Shown here: piece by piece, positions 37,101 through 48,094 of the stretch
Layout: each line of letters starts with the position of its first letter
Numbering within the stretch: the first letter of the stretch is position 1
Assembly: GCF_958450345.1 (NCBI RefSeq)
Contig: NC_088781.1
Coordinates: forward strand, 46,115,357 to 46,179,356
DNA: 64,000 nucleotides
Reading direction: 5' to 3'
Source: Calliphora vicina
Taxonomy: Eukaryota; Arthropoda; Insecta; Diptera; Calliphoridae
Notes under the pieces: generated by a model
Database searches by the model: none
Told to the model about the DNA's origin: nothing
The model's input: only the letters and a program-made list of their open reading frames with translations
Made by a program: the position numbers and the translations under genes

Positions 37101-39545
37101 CGCAACCTGTCGCCAATATAAAGCAGTCATCCGCATAGGTGATTACCTCCAAACCCTGTGGGGACATTAGGAGTTTAAAGAGGTAGAGGTTAAACAGGAG
37201 TGGCGACAGGACCCCGCCCTGAGGGACTCCTTGTTCAACTCTACGAAATTTTGAGCGTTTGTACCTAAACTGCAACTCAAATTGTTCACTATCCATCTCT
37301 TTTAGCATTGTGAACTGTAGGATATCTTGCAGGAGTGTTTAGTGACTGACAGTTTCGAAGGCCTTCGACAGGTCATGTGCCACTAGGATAGTCCGTTCAC
37401 AAGGCCTCTGCTGATTTAAGCCCTGTGAGATCCGAGTGAATATCGCGAATAATGGTGTAGCCATTGACCCATTTTTCAGGTATGGGGTATTATTACGATA
37501 CTTACTGCCAGGTTAAAAACCGTTGTCAGATACTTGATTCCCCGCTCGCCTAGGTGTTTTAGCTTTTGTCTTTGAAGACTAAGCTGCGGCTTCTGCAACT
37601 TCAGTTTGCGTGTTCGATAGTAGAAGATAATGTAGTTTGCGAACAATACTGCTTTTCGCCTTGCCTCTCGCGGGGTGCGCAATAATTATCCGGCAAATAG
37701 CACGCGCGTTTAGGGTCGGATATGGTGGTATCTGCAAACTTAATCACGGCCCTATCATCTTTCATTGTCGGGTTGGAGAGAGACCGACCTGCAGTTCTTC
37801 AAATGATTCAACCTTTTGTTTCGCTTGTCCTCATTTACCAAGCTGCTGATATCGCGGTTAACTGGGCGATTCTAGGGTTGGTACTTCGGATGTCATCACA
37901 CTTATCTGCGAGTCCACCTGCTTCTGCTGGGAAATGCGGTCTTACTACGGATATTCATCTGAATCGAGCGTCTGATGCGGTGACAGTTTCGTGCCTCTCT
38001 CTGCTTTGTGTACATTGGAGGGAATCGGTAGACCATTGAAAATGCTGTCGATAAATTCTCTGAAGCCATGGCAGTCTGATTTCTTTTTATGTAAGTTCGG
38101 CATTCAGACAAACGATTATAGGTAAATGGTCTGATCCTAGTTAATTAACTACACGCTATGGTGATATCTGGCGAACTAGCGAAATTACCCATAATCCGTG
38201 GGCATCTTCATTTAGAGTGCAGAAGGTGGATTTATCAATCTGTTCCTCCAGCGCCGCTCCTCTCTGGTATTCCCTATGATTTGAGTGCCGGAGTTGATGA
38301 GCGTTGAAGTCCCTTAGGAGCAAATGTGTATCACCATCCAATAAGATCCTAATTAAATTTATGTAAAATATTGTGCTGGCTCAGCGAGACATAGCAACGG
38401 TTTTAAGTGCCCGGAATATGGTGGACCTTAATTGTGCTAAGGTTAATCATTTATAACAAAAATACAATCATTTATAACAAAAATACAAACCCCAGACTGA
38501 AAATACGACGTTTTTAAAAGATTCTGAGACAATTGAATAAATTGTCAGGGGGACTGGTTAACTGCTTAAGGTGCCCTGAGCATGGTATCTGTAGAGTATA
38601 CTGCACCAACAAAAATACAACCCCAGACTGAAAATAAAGCGATTCTAAATAACACTGGGAAAATTGGATATATGATCAGAATTGTACGAGCTCTGGGAAA
38701 CGGGACAACGGTTCAAAGTGCTAGGAACTCGTTATCAGTTGATAATACTGCACCAACCAGCCTTTAATTGTTCTAGGGTTGATCTTGTATACCTCGGAAT
38801 TAGTTTCTGTCTATCCGAGATAACAGAGGGTTCTTAATTTAGGATATTGTTCCACCTGTAGCCATTAATGGCTTTGTGGTGACGTAGTTTTTTCTATCTG
38901 ACATCGATCTGACTATTGTACGACTAACAAACTGCTGATGTAAGAGTAATACAGATTACTGTGCAAAATTTTAACCTTAAACCATAATTTATTATTTCAG
39001 TGGTATTGAACAACAAACAAAAACCTTTTTGGAAGGTTTCAATGAAGTAGTACCACTCGAATGGTTAAAATATTTCGATGAACGTGAATTGGAGTTGATA
39101 CTTTGCGGCATGCAAGATGTGGATGTAGATGATTGGCAGCGTAACACAATTTACCGGCACTACAATCGTAATTCAAAACAAGTTGTATGGTTTTGGCAGG
39201 TTAGTAGGATTTGAATAAATTTGAACAACTTATTTTTTAATAAAATTTAATAACAATTAATTGTCTGTGCTACAGTTTGTACGTGATACGGATAATGAAA
39301 AGCGGGCTAGACTTTTACAATTTGTCACTGGTACTTGTCGTGTACCGGTGGGTGGTTTTGCCGAACTAATGGGCTCGAATGGTCCACAGCGTTTTTGCAT
39401 TGAGAAGGTGGGTAAGGAAACCTGGTTGCCGCGCTCACACACCTGTTTCAATCGTTTGGATTTGCCACCATACAAGAGTTACGATCAACTAGTGGAGAAA
39501 TTAACATTTGCCATCGAAGAGACTGAAGGCTTTTGCCAGGAATAG
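27641..39545 (+). CDS. Su(dx): Su(dx), C2-WW4-HECT E3 ubiquitin ligase (Itch/WWP family)
   Basis: Five coding exons (27641-27809, 27878-28020, 33535-35693, 39001-39199, 39276-39545) join in frame to 979 residues. An N-terminal C2 domain is split by two introns (with PNPYVELLIDNKSKRKTDF and LPKWNEEFTVL). A long Gly/Asn/Ala/Gln-rich linker includes 13 glutamines. Four WW domains start near residues 394, 427, 508 and 552, each with a GWE first tryptophan; the fourth ends in TTFDDP, with Phe in place of the second Trp. The HECT domain runs from about 610 to the end, with catalytic Cys947 in LPRSHTCFNRLDLPPY. In Drosophila, Suppressor of deltex ubiquitinates Notch and steers it to endosomal degradation through PPxY contacts. 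Introns 2 and 3 (5.5 and 3.3 kb) are full of mobile elements, and the HECT domain is split across them. The gene itself is intact. Confidence 0.95.
29487..30480 (-). mobile_element. Helitron-like segment with internal minisatellite, copy 1
   Basis: It begins on the plus strand with 'agctgacgcgacagacgtt', a degraded version of the terminus at 43730-43752, and shares the following 'tgcttgtgttcgatttgtg' and 'gagaaacggtttgaaaaggg' with the reverse complement of 43640-43720. A minisatellite follows, then diverged sequence of unknown extent. The right end is not defined. There is no open frame, so the copy is non-autonomous. Confidence 0.6.
29600..30135. repeat. Minisatellite, period about 115 bp, around five units
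   Basis: Units are marked by 'gtgatcacagatcgagct' or variants at about 29604, 29709, 29823, 29891, 30006 and 30118; one unit is shortened to about 70 bp. Each unit also contains 'gcttattggccaagttatta' and 'gagtttttatata'. The same unit occurs, reverse-complemented, at 40950-41020 and 43126-43500, and a degraded one near 63722. Confidence 0.85.
32550..32675. mobile_element. Small terminal-inverted-repeat element (MITE), 126 bp
   Basis: The ends CAGCCCAATTATGAATAAAA and (inward from the right) CAGCCCAATTATGAATAAAA are perfect inverted repeats. A possible 3-bp duplication TAT flanks it. The interior is a G/C run symmetric around 'ttcctattcaaattcaatggg'. A truncated relative starts at 43753. Confidence 0.8.
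34102..34140 (+). repeat. CAG/CAA tract coding for polyglutamine in Su(dx)
   Basis: Thirteen in-frame CAG/CAA codons lie in the linker between the C2 and WW domains. The mix of CAG and CAA makes the tract more stable than a pure CAG run. Such tracts are common in fly regulatory proteins and vary in length. Confidence 0.9.
36530..38345 (-). pseudogene. Decayed non-LTR retrotransposon inside Su(dx) intron 3
   Basis: Minus-strand fragments are in element order. At 38156-38341 lies an endonuclease part (LLLRDFNAHQLRHSNHREY, with the GDFNAH-type word). At 37902-38111 lies a linker fragment. At 37000-37308 lies reverse transcriptase with EQGVPQGGVLSPLLFNLYL and the catalytic YADD, and downstream of that a remnant of the C-terminal third. 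Frameshifts and stops break it. The QGGVLSP..LFNLY..YADDC pattern fits jockey/LOA-type elements; I cannot settle the clade. It lies antisense to Su(dx) within the HECT-splitting intron, a position that leaves Su(dx) splicing intact. Related pieces lie at 44160-45720 and 49800-51870. Confidence 0.85.
38370..38765. repeat. Degenerate tandem repeat, about three units of 120-150 bp
   Basis: Shared words are 'accccagactgaaaata' (near 38490 and 38624), 'aacaaaaatacaa', and 'gcaacggttttaagtgcc' paired with 'caacggttcaaagtgcta'. Lying just upstream (in element orientation) of the retrotransposon endonuclease fragment, it could be the repeated 5' UTR of that element. That is inference. Confidence 0.6.
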
Positions 39546-40929
39546 TTTGAAAACATTTTGGTATATTAAAGTTATAGTAATGAAATGTTTGCAGTTGAAG
39601 TGGGTGGGTATAACAATTTAGTAGGGGGTATTTTAACGAAACTTTAAAACAAGCTGAAATAAAAAAACATGGAAAAAGTAATAAAAAAACTTAAAAAAAT
39701 CTTTTTCTATATTTCATTATTTATAATTTTGTTCAAAACAAATTCAATTCAATTAAATTACTTTTAAATTATTTCGTTTAATGACATTTGTGTGCAAATA
39801 CTTATTTAAATAATCATGTTGTAACTGTTATAATTCTTATATTTATGTTTATTCATTTATTAATATGTAAATGATTATGTATTTCTAAAAGAAACCAAGA
39901 AAATTTAATTGTTGTAAAAATGAAATATTGCAAAATATTTTATTTCAAACACTTGCATAAAAGAAACTGTTTATTGCAATTAAAAATTAAAAAAAACAAA
40001 CAAACGTATCATTATTTAATCACACTTATACTTAATCTATATTAACTATTTAAAGACATTTTTGTTACACATATTTCTATTGCTATAGCTTTAAAAAAAC
40101 AAACAAACAAAACAACAAAAGAAAGAAAATACATAAATAATTCGTTTAACTATAATATTTTAATATTTTCTTTGTACATGTATAATTTTTATTGTAAATA
40201 TTTTATTAATTTTCTTTAATTTTTTCTGTTTTCCATTTCCTGATTGCGCTTGCAATCAGAAACTTGTCCATTAAATAAAACTAAACTCTAAAACTTAAAA
40301 CCTAAAATTTATTAAGAATAAAACAAAAAAAAAAACTAAAAGAACATAAAACTTAATATATAAAAGAAAAGATATCGTGAATGGAAATTGAATACACCGT
40401 CATTAAAAAAATATATATTAATAAATAAATAAAATTAGTTTATATTGTTGTTAATTAATTAAACGTATTATAAAAAAGAAAACAAATATTTAGTGAAAAA
40501 AATAACTATGTTTTAAAATATTTTATCAAAATGGAAAATAAAAAACCATAGAAAAAAAAAAACGCAAAAACAAAAGAAATCAATCACAAGGGTATATAAA
40601 ACCAATTATAAATAAATGATTTATAAATTAGAATGTCTAACATAATGTTTTTTTTTTATTACTATTTTAAAGGTTTTAAAATGGGTTAATTGTAAGTTGC
40701 TTTACTGATAAGACCAGATCACTTGTTGTGAATGATCAAGCAAATATTATTTAGGCTGTGCCGAATTTAATCGATCGTCATCGATTTTTTTTACATTTAT
40801 TTTCACACTGTTTTCAATATCAATACTTTTATGGATACCACTATTCTATAGACATTTATGTATCACAGATCCATATTCCAGGAAGATATTTGATTGGGGG
40901 TTAGGAGAAATCATGGGTCGATTCTTATA
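39546..40929 (+). other. 3' UTR of Su(dx) and following spacer
   Basis: The stretch directly after the stop is AT-rich with many AATAAA-type words; the usable poly(A) signal cannot be picked by eye. No open frame occurs. It ends where the Helitron-like segment begins. Confidence 0.55.
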
Positions 40930-41024
40930 CATTTTCAACACAAATTCTGCTCAAAATATCTAAATTCTCTAATAACTTGGCCAATAAGCGTTTAATCAAG
41001 AAAAGGAGGTCGATCTGTGATCAC

Positions 41025-43117
41025 TAGAGTGCTCCAAAAAAATAAAATTGCGAATTTTGACCGTCCCCCCCTCTAGAATTGTTCTATGTATTGTAGAAAC
41101 ACATTGTGTAAAATATTAGGATGATCGGATAACGTTAACTGGTGGCGCAACGACGCTGAAGTTTTGAGGTGCATTTACAAGGGGAAAATATGCAATTTTT
41201 TCAGTTTTTGTAAAAATTTTGCCATTAAATAATGACTTTTACAATTTAATTTAAAAGAATCGAAATGTGTACGTAATTGTCGTTAAAATAAGATATAAAA
41301 GACAAAAATTGGTGAAAAAATGTTAAAGTTATTAAAAAATCGGCAGGCCATTAACGTGTCTCAGGCCACTAGAACAAGAAATTTATGAACAAAATTAACA
41401 TATTTTGAGAAATATTCAAATAAAAGCTTATTTTTACTTAAAATATATCCATATTTACTTGTATATGATTTTTTGTCCTCGTAGGATACCGTTAACCTAT
41501 TCGCAGGTATGACCAAAAAAATTAATTTTTTTTAACGGCTGTTTCAAAACTCCAATTTCAAATTTTTAAAAATTTTGTTAAACAAATTTCAGAATTTTTT
41601 GATCATCACATGGGGATTTATTGACAACATAATAGGGAATAAAAATACGAAAAAAGTATGCCAATACCTCCTATAGTTTTTCCGTACCTGCGATATAAAT
41701 TTTGCGATTTTCGAGAAAAACTATTTTTTTGGCCATATTTTGGGGAATGACCAGAATTTCATTACTGTAATGATTTTAAAGTAAAAGCTATTCAGAATAA
41801 TATAGTCCAGGTAATTTTAAATATAGTCTGAAAGTTTTACTAAAATCGGAAAACTTTAACCCTTAAATCGTGAAGGTCAAAGGTCAATTTTTTCAATTAT
41901 TGGAATTTCTCATGGAAAGATAGCGAAATATTATATATTTTTGGGCCGATTTTGATGAAACTTAAGAAAAATATAAAATGAAGTCTAGTATTCACAATAA
42001 CAGTACAAAAATGGAAATTAACCCTTAAGAGTACTTGGGGTCAAAATGAATGTGTTTTTCGTGATTTTAAAAATTGAGGGTCATTTGGACCCCAAGTGCT
42101 ATTAAGGGTTAATTTCCATTTTTGTACTGTTATTGTGAATACTAGACTTCATTTTATATTTTTCTTAAGTTTCATCAAAATCGGCCCAAAAATATATAAT
42201 ATTTCGCTATCTTTCCATGAGAAATTCCAATAATTGAAAAAATTGACCTTTGACCTTCACGATTTAAGGGTTAAAGTTTACCGATTTTAGTAAAACTTTC
42301 AGACTATATTTAAAATTACCTGGACTATATTATTCTGAATAGATTTTACTTAAAAATCATTACAGTAAGGAAATTCTGGTCATTCCCCAAAATATGGCCA
42401 AAAAATTAGTTTTTGTCGTAAATCGCAAAATTTATATCGCAGGTACGGAAAAACTATAGGAGGTATTGGCATACTTTTTTCACATTTTTATTCCCTATTA
42501 TGTTGTCAATAAATCCCCATGTGATGATCAAAAAATTCTGAAATTTGTTTAACAAAATTTTTAAAAACTTGAAATTGGATTTTTGAAACTGCCGTTAAAA
42601 AAAATTAATTTTTTTGGTCATACCTGCGAATAGGTTAACGGTATCCTACGAGGACAAAAACTCATATACAAGTAAACATGGATATATTTTAAGTAAAAAT
42701 AAGCTTTTATTTTAATATTTCTCAAAATATGTTAATTTTGTTCATAAATTTCTTGTTCTAGTGGCCTGAGTCACGTTAATGGCCTGGCGATTTTTTAATA
42801 ACTTTAAAAGTTTTTCACCAATTTTTGTCTTTTATATCTTATTATAACGACAATTACGTACACATTTCGATTCTTTTAAATTAAATTGTAAAAGTCATTA
42901 TTTAATGGCAAAATTTTTACAAAAACTGAAAAAATTGCATATTTTCCCCTTGTAAATGCACCTCAAAACTTCAGCGTCGTTGCGCCACCAGTTAACGTTA
43001 TCCTATCATCCTAATATTTTACACAACGTGTTTCTACAATACGTAGAACAATTCTAGAGGGGGGGACGGCCTGTACCTAGAAAGTTTTTTTCGTCCATAC
43101 AATCTTGGAGCACTCTA
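41025..43117. mobile_element. Giant fold-back element with hAT-like ends
   Basis: The left terminus TAGAGTGCTCCAA recurs inverted at the right end (TTGGAGCACTCTA). GTGATCAC, 8 bp, flanks both sides (41017-41024 and 43118-43125). The two arms, about 41025-42050 and 42085-43117, are near-perfect inverted copies of each other around a loop of some 35 bp centred at about 42067. The YARNG-type end and the 8-bp duplication fit hAT. GTGATCAC is itself a palindrome and part of the minisatellite, so the duplication is suggestive rather than proof on its own. No open frame of note. A divergent single-arm relative is at 59700-60520. Confidence 0.8.
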
Positions 43118-43125
43118 GTGATCAC

Positions 43126-43500
43126 TCATATTTCTAGCCAAAAATCGATTTTTTATATAAAAACTCAAAATATCTAAATTCGCTTATAACTTGGCTAATA
43201 AGTCTTTAATCAAGAAAAGGAGCTCGATCTGTAATCACTCATATTTCTGACAAAAAATTCGATTTTTATATAAAAACTCAAAATATGTAAATTAGCTAAC
43301 AACTTGGCCAATAAGCGTTTAATCAAGAAAAGGAGCTCGATCTGTGATCACTCATATTTCTGACCAAAAATCGATTTTTTATAAAAAAACTCAAAATATC
43401 TAAATTCTCTAATAACTTGGCCAATAAGCCTTTAATAAAGGAAAGGAGCTCGATCTGTGATCACTCATATTTCTGAACAAAAATTCGATTTTTTATCGAA
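43126..43500. repeat. Minisatellite, period about 113 bp, right of the fold-back element
   Basis: Units with 'gatctgtgatcactcatatt' recur at about 43122, 43237, 43346 and 43461, continuing the array whose left remainder is at 40950-41016. They are the reverse complement of the array at 29600-30135. Confidence 0.85.
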
Positions 43501-43752
43501 TATATACATTGATTTACATGTATTCTGTTGTTGCAAGACTTAGGTTTTTGACAATAAACTTAGGTTCTTTGTCTCTCAGTAGCGCTTCTATGTATATTTT
43601 ATTCTATGTTCTATGTCATTCAATAATACGTTTTTTTTTTTTATTTTTAATTATTTTTACCCTTTTCAAACCGCTTCTCACAAATTCTCAAATCGAACAC
43701 AAGCATTTTTTTTAACAACGTCTGTCGGGACAACGTCTGTCGGGTCAGCTAG

Positions 43753-43840
43753 TTATGAATAAAAATTCCCCAGGAGTTTTTTTCCCTTTTCCTATTCAAA
43801 TTTAATGGGAAAGAATTCCCTTGGGTTGAATATTTTTTTT
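43753..43840. mobile_element. Truncated copy of the 32550 MITE
   Basis: 'ttatgaataaaaattcccc' and 'cctattcaaatttaatggga' match the 32550-32675 element. The first seven or so bases of its terminus are missing, cut by the Helitron end at 43752. Confidence 0.7.
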
Positions 43841-43910
43841 TTATTTTTATCATATTTAAACCATTAAAGAAACCGTAACATGTATATCTAGAACAAACTA
43901 AAAACATATT

Positions 43911-44136
43911 CACCCCTATCGTGAAAAACATGTGAAATTTATGTTCCCATGAAATATCCATTTCCCTCGAAGGGAAAATTGCTATCGTGATATTCCCCTA
44001 AACTTTTCATTCACAATAGTTGATTTTGTTCGTAGCAGCTGTTTATTGTTTACAAAATTTCATCTAAAAATTTCACAACATGGGAAATTTTTTCATAAAC
44101 ATATTTCTTGTGAAATAATGATTCGCGATAGGGGTG
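43911..44136. mobile_element. Second type of small inverted-repeat element (about 226 bp)
   Basis: The left end CACCCCTATCGTGAA and the inward-read right end CACCCCTATCGCGAA are inverted repeats. ATT flanks both sides, a possible 3-bp duplication of the PIF/Harbinger type. The interior has no open frame. Confidence 0.65.
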
Positions 44137-44159
44137 ATTAATTTCAATCTAATTGATCC

Positions 44160-45720
44160 TAAACATAGCTCATACAGATGGTTTTCGAGGATAGTTCCAC
44201 GTAATCCCTGACCGTCCTTAAGGCATCACTCGACAAAGTTGATAACACTGGAGCATCGTAATTTACACTGGACCATTGGCTTTAATAGATAGTATGGTTT
44301 CTATATCCATGACCCAATTGTTGCTAGAGCTTTGAAAACCTTGTTTCTCCTTCGAAATTTGTGCTTGATTTCAGTGGAATAAGCTGAGGAGGTGTAGAAG
44401 CTGAGAAAGTTTATCCCTAAAATGTTTGGGTGGTTCACAATCAGCATTCTAACTCTATGGACAACGATGGTAATATTAAGATTTACATCCTTCGTCCACG
44501 TGAAGAAAAGTGTTGCCGAAGATAGTTGCAGGTTACGCACAGTGAAGAAGTTGTATATTTCTCAGAGACAACAATTCACCAGACCGCATAGGTTATCAAT
44601 GTTGTGGCCCGTTGTCATAATGGTACAGTCGACCGCATAAGAAATCACTTTCACTCGCTATGGAGGTGAGGGGAGATTAGAGAGGTAGTTATTAAACAGG
44701 AGTGGCGACTCTGTACTGAAGAACTCCTTTTTTAACACTGCGGGATTTTGAGCGACCCATTTCTTCCAGTTGTTGGCCATTTTTTACAACAGGTTATCCT
44801 GGAAGAGTGGTATGTCTGACTGTGTCAAAAGCCTTCGCCACGAGGATCGACCTTTTACAAGACCTGTGCTGGTTTAAGCCCTGTAAGATCTGAGTGGAAA
44901 TGGCGTTTAGCTGTGCATATGTTGCAGCATGCTGGTAGGGGACGGGGCTTGTCCCTTAGTCGCGTCCTTACCACGTTTAATTTGGGATGACTACCATTTT
45001 TCAAACACTAGTAGAGTTATTAGGCTCCTCACTGACAGGTTAAAAACCGTGGTCAGGTACTCAACTTCAAGGTGTTTCAACATCAGTATGGATAGATCGT
45101 CTGGACCAACCGTCTTGTATGGTTTGCTGCATTTCTGGCCTCTTCAATTTCAGTTGTTGTGTAAACCTGTTGTGTGTTTGAAACTAGAAGGTTGTGAAGT
45201 TTGTGAACAACACTTTGCCTTGTCTATATCAGATATCCGCATATTTACTCGCGATATTGTCATCCTTCATCGTGGGGTTAGAAAGAGATGGAACTGTAGA
45301 CCAAAACTTCCCAACTCCTGAACTCAAGTTTTAGTTCTACAGATAATGTAAGACCTCTTTCACACTAGGCAATTTAGTTGCGCAAGCCTCTTGTATTTGT
45401 TGATGCCAGAGGTAATGTCGGGTTAAGAAGAAGAAAATGTTACATGCTGTTTTGTTGTTGCCTAAGAGACTTGCTCAACTAAATTGCCTAGTGTGAACGG
45501 GTTCCGCTTGGACGCTCCTTTGGCTGCCCTCTCGTTTCTGCTGGGAAGATAATCAACCAGAAGGAATGAAGCGAGCCGCTGAATCGTTGACTGTTTTGCG
45601 GAACTTCTGATAGTCTCGATTAACGAATAGAATATCCTACTGTAAGGTTGTGATAAGGGGCTGTCCAGAAAGGAGAGTTTGTCTACATACTTGTCAATTC
45701 AGCAGGCTGCTTTCCTGGTT
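44160..45720 (-). pseudogene. Decayed non-LTR retrotransposon, second copy
   Basis: On the minus strand, 44301-44540 reads RNLQLSSATLFFTWTKDVN, the segment that follows the reverse-transcriptase YADD block in elements of this type and overlaps the family of the 36530-38345 copy. The stretch 44640-45320 corresponds in order to the polymerase block (compare 'attaaacaggagtggcgac' with 37190). Many frameshifts are present. Confidence 0.7.
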
Positions 45721-46139
45721 CAACCATGTCGCTCCTGCATCATCAGATATAAAATATTGAGACTAATCTTGCAATTACTGTTGCGATGAGTTCCACTTCA
45801 CAAACCAGTCTAGAGATGATACAACATCTCAGATGTTTGGTCTGATACCTGTACCGTTTTGCTGATATAAATCTTGCAAATCATTGAGAGAGCTGAGAAA
45901 TTGATTAAAGTCACAAACAATTAGTATGAATATACATGAACAGTCTTTTTACAATCTGTTTATATAGATCCATTTGGAATATTCAACCAGTAATCAGATT
46001 TCAGGACAAAATTTGGCTGAATACCGACAGGGCAACTAATAAATTAGCTGAAATATGCTCTGCAATTAATATAATTAAATTATAACGAAAATTTGTTGCC
46101 CCTTCAAAAAGTTTCGGTTTGTTTTGACCTTAAAAATCC
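45721..46139. other. Unassigned AT-rich spacer
   Basis: No open frame and no match to the other repeats of this window was noticed. It may be retrotransposon debris. Confidence 0.35.
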
Positions 46140-46330
46140 AGCTTTGGGTTGGACTCTGGATATCATCGTATATTACTAGTATGGATTCCAGGACATGAGT
46201 GCATTCCTGGAAATAAACAGATAGGCGAGTGTACAAAGAAGACGAACAAAGGGAAAGGAATAATCAGTAGGGCATATTATCTCTACAGCAAAGCAAAAGG
46301 AATTTATACAACCTTTAAGTTATTGCACTG
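46140..46330 (+). pseudogene. RNase H fragment of a non-LTR retrotransposon
   Basis: The frame reads LVWIPGHECIPGNKQIGECTK, which matches the WIPGH.GI.GNE.AD block at the end of retrotransposon RNase H domains, with the usual last Asp replaced here (GNKQIGE). It is the only + strand coding relic of this type in the region and is too short to assign to a family. Confidence 0.7.
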
Positions 46331-48094
46331 ACGGATCTGGTTGTATTTTTCAGAAGTATTGATTGGTTCCTACTGGCACCATGACAACATACTGCTCTTA
46401 GGACATAATATTACACTAAACACAGTTTGTGGTTTACAAATTAATTTTCATAATTGTTTATTTTTATTTGATTTCTTTGAAAACAAAATGCATGTATGTT
46501 TATGTATTAACAATCCATTAATACCATTCAACCAGCACTAGAAAAATCGTTTCTCTTTAATCTGGCAAGAATGCAAACTAACATGCATTGTCGATTTCTC
46601 GCTGGATAAATTGTCCGACCAGCAACTAACTATGCAACACATTGCACTATTTAACACATGTAAGTACACATGCATGCATGCATTCATGCATTTGTAGGTA
46701 AAAAGCATGAAATGAAAGAACAAGGACCAACAAAAATAGCAAACTAAATTTACAGACGATGACAGCACGCAATTTCCTTTGGTGGCCCAAATACTGCCAC
46801 AATATAGTGTAGTATAAATCATGATTTCTAATGTATGCAAGACATAAGCACATATGCATGCAATTGCGAGGATAAATTGAAAAGTTGTTTTCCAATTATA
46901 AATTTGCACTAAATTTGCTCAATGTTAAACATGACTTCTTCAAAGGATATGTTAAATGCTAACATTATTTGAAGAAACGGGATGTTCACCTCTTCCTTCC
47001 AGGTGACATAATTTTTGTAAGGTGAGTTTTCAATTTGATACATGATTGTGTGATTTTAGTCTTTTCTAATAAGCTCCTCTGTCGAAGTGCATTAAAAAAT
47101 GATTTTTGTATTATTTTTAACTCTTATATTGGATGTATGACTTAAAAATTATTAGTTTGAAATATGTGTACATTATATACATATATGGGCAAGTCCCAGA
47201 AACAGTCTACCAACAAAAAAAATTTTAAATGAATCAAACTTGGAATTCTTAATTGTAATATTAGACTTGATATATATATTATATTATATATATACAAAAT
47301 GTATTTTGATGGTCATTCATACAAAAATATCTTAATTTTATACAAAAAAAAAAATTGAATTTTTTAATGTGTTTTTATAATTACTGAAATGTTAACAAGA
47401 TGGTTCGATTGACAGCTATATTTTTGACCATTCAATTTAAATACAAATGAATTTTGAGTAATTTCACTTTGAATGTAATTTTTTGCAACTTCTCACGGAA
47501 AAGGAGATAATTTTCTAGCATCTGGATAATTTGTAACGAGCGTCACGTAATGTGGGTAACAAAATGTTCTCGGCTTTTTATGAAAACGGCAAATGATTGT
47601 TCATGCAAATAAGTTATATTAGAATTCTCTTTTATTCATCTTTCTTTTAGGAATAAGATTTTGTGTGCTTTATTATGCCAAATTCGCTAAAATTACGAAT
47701 AAACACTTCAACTTTTGAAGTTACTTCCACTTTTTGTAACGTGCGTCACAAAATTTTGCGATCAATTGTTTCGCAAGAAATGGCAATTAAAAGGAAATGT
47801 CTTATGCCATTTGGAATTGCACTTAAATCTCACTATAGCGTATAGTATAAGTTGGAGGTATCTTATTTGAAAAACCAAAAAATGTTCATATTTAAATATG
47901 AAAACGTGTACTAATGAAACGTTCGTCACGCAGGATTAGCCCATATACATATATATTGGAAGGAGAATTTTAAATATTTTTAGGTAAACAAAATTTATTT
48001 TTTTCCAGTTGTTTTTTAATTGTTTGGAAAAAAATTTTTTTTTGGAATTGTTATTTTAAAATTCAAAAAAGAAAACTTTTAAATTTCGGGCTTC
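46331..48094. other. Unassigned spacer, 1.8 kb
   Basis: AT-rich sequence with a short ATGC-repeat (near 46670, 'catgcatgcatgcattcatg') and 'gtgacg'-type words around 47530-47930 ('aacgagcgtcacgtaatg', 'aacgtgcgtcacaaaat', 'aacgttcgtcacgcagg'), a 14-mer-like motif repeated three times. No gene is seen. The weakly hydrophobic minus-strand frame at 46538-46909 has no resemblance I recognise. Confidence 0.4.

Larger units (their letters stand above)
40930..43752 (+). mobile_element. Helitron-like element, copy 2, carrying a nested fold-back element
   Basis: The right end reads 'ctgtcgggtcagCTAG', with a preceding hairpin (GACA/TGTC stem) and a T after CTAG, as Helitron 3' ends do. The next base opens a truncated copy of the MITE seen at 32550, so the target was AGCCCAA/TTATG. 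The left end is not defined; recognisable family sequence starts near 40930 in the minisatellite. A 2093-bp fold-back element at 41025-43117 sits inside the minisatellite. There is no coding capacity. Confidence 0.65.

Noticed and set aside
44929..45321. 130-residue + strand ORF
   Set aside because: It lies antisense to the retrotransposon copy and has no recognisable domain; its length is a chance effect of GC-richer element sequence.
46538..46909. Hydrophobic minus-strand ORF of 123 residues
   Set aside because: Low-complexity, no start context, no splice partner and no family resemblance.
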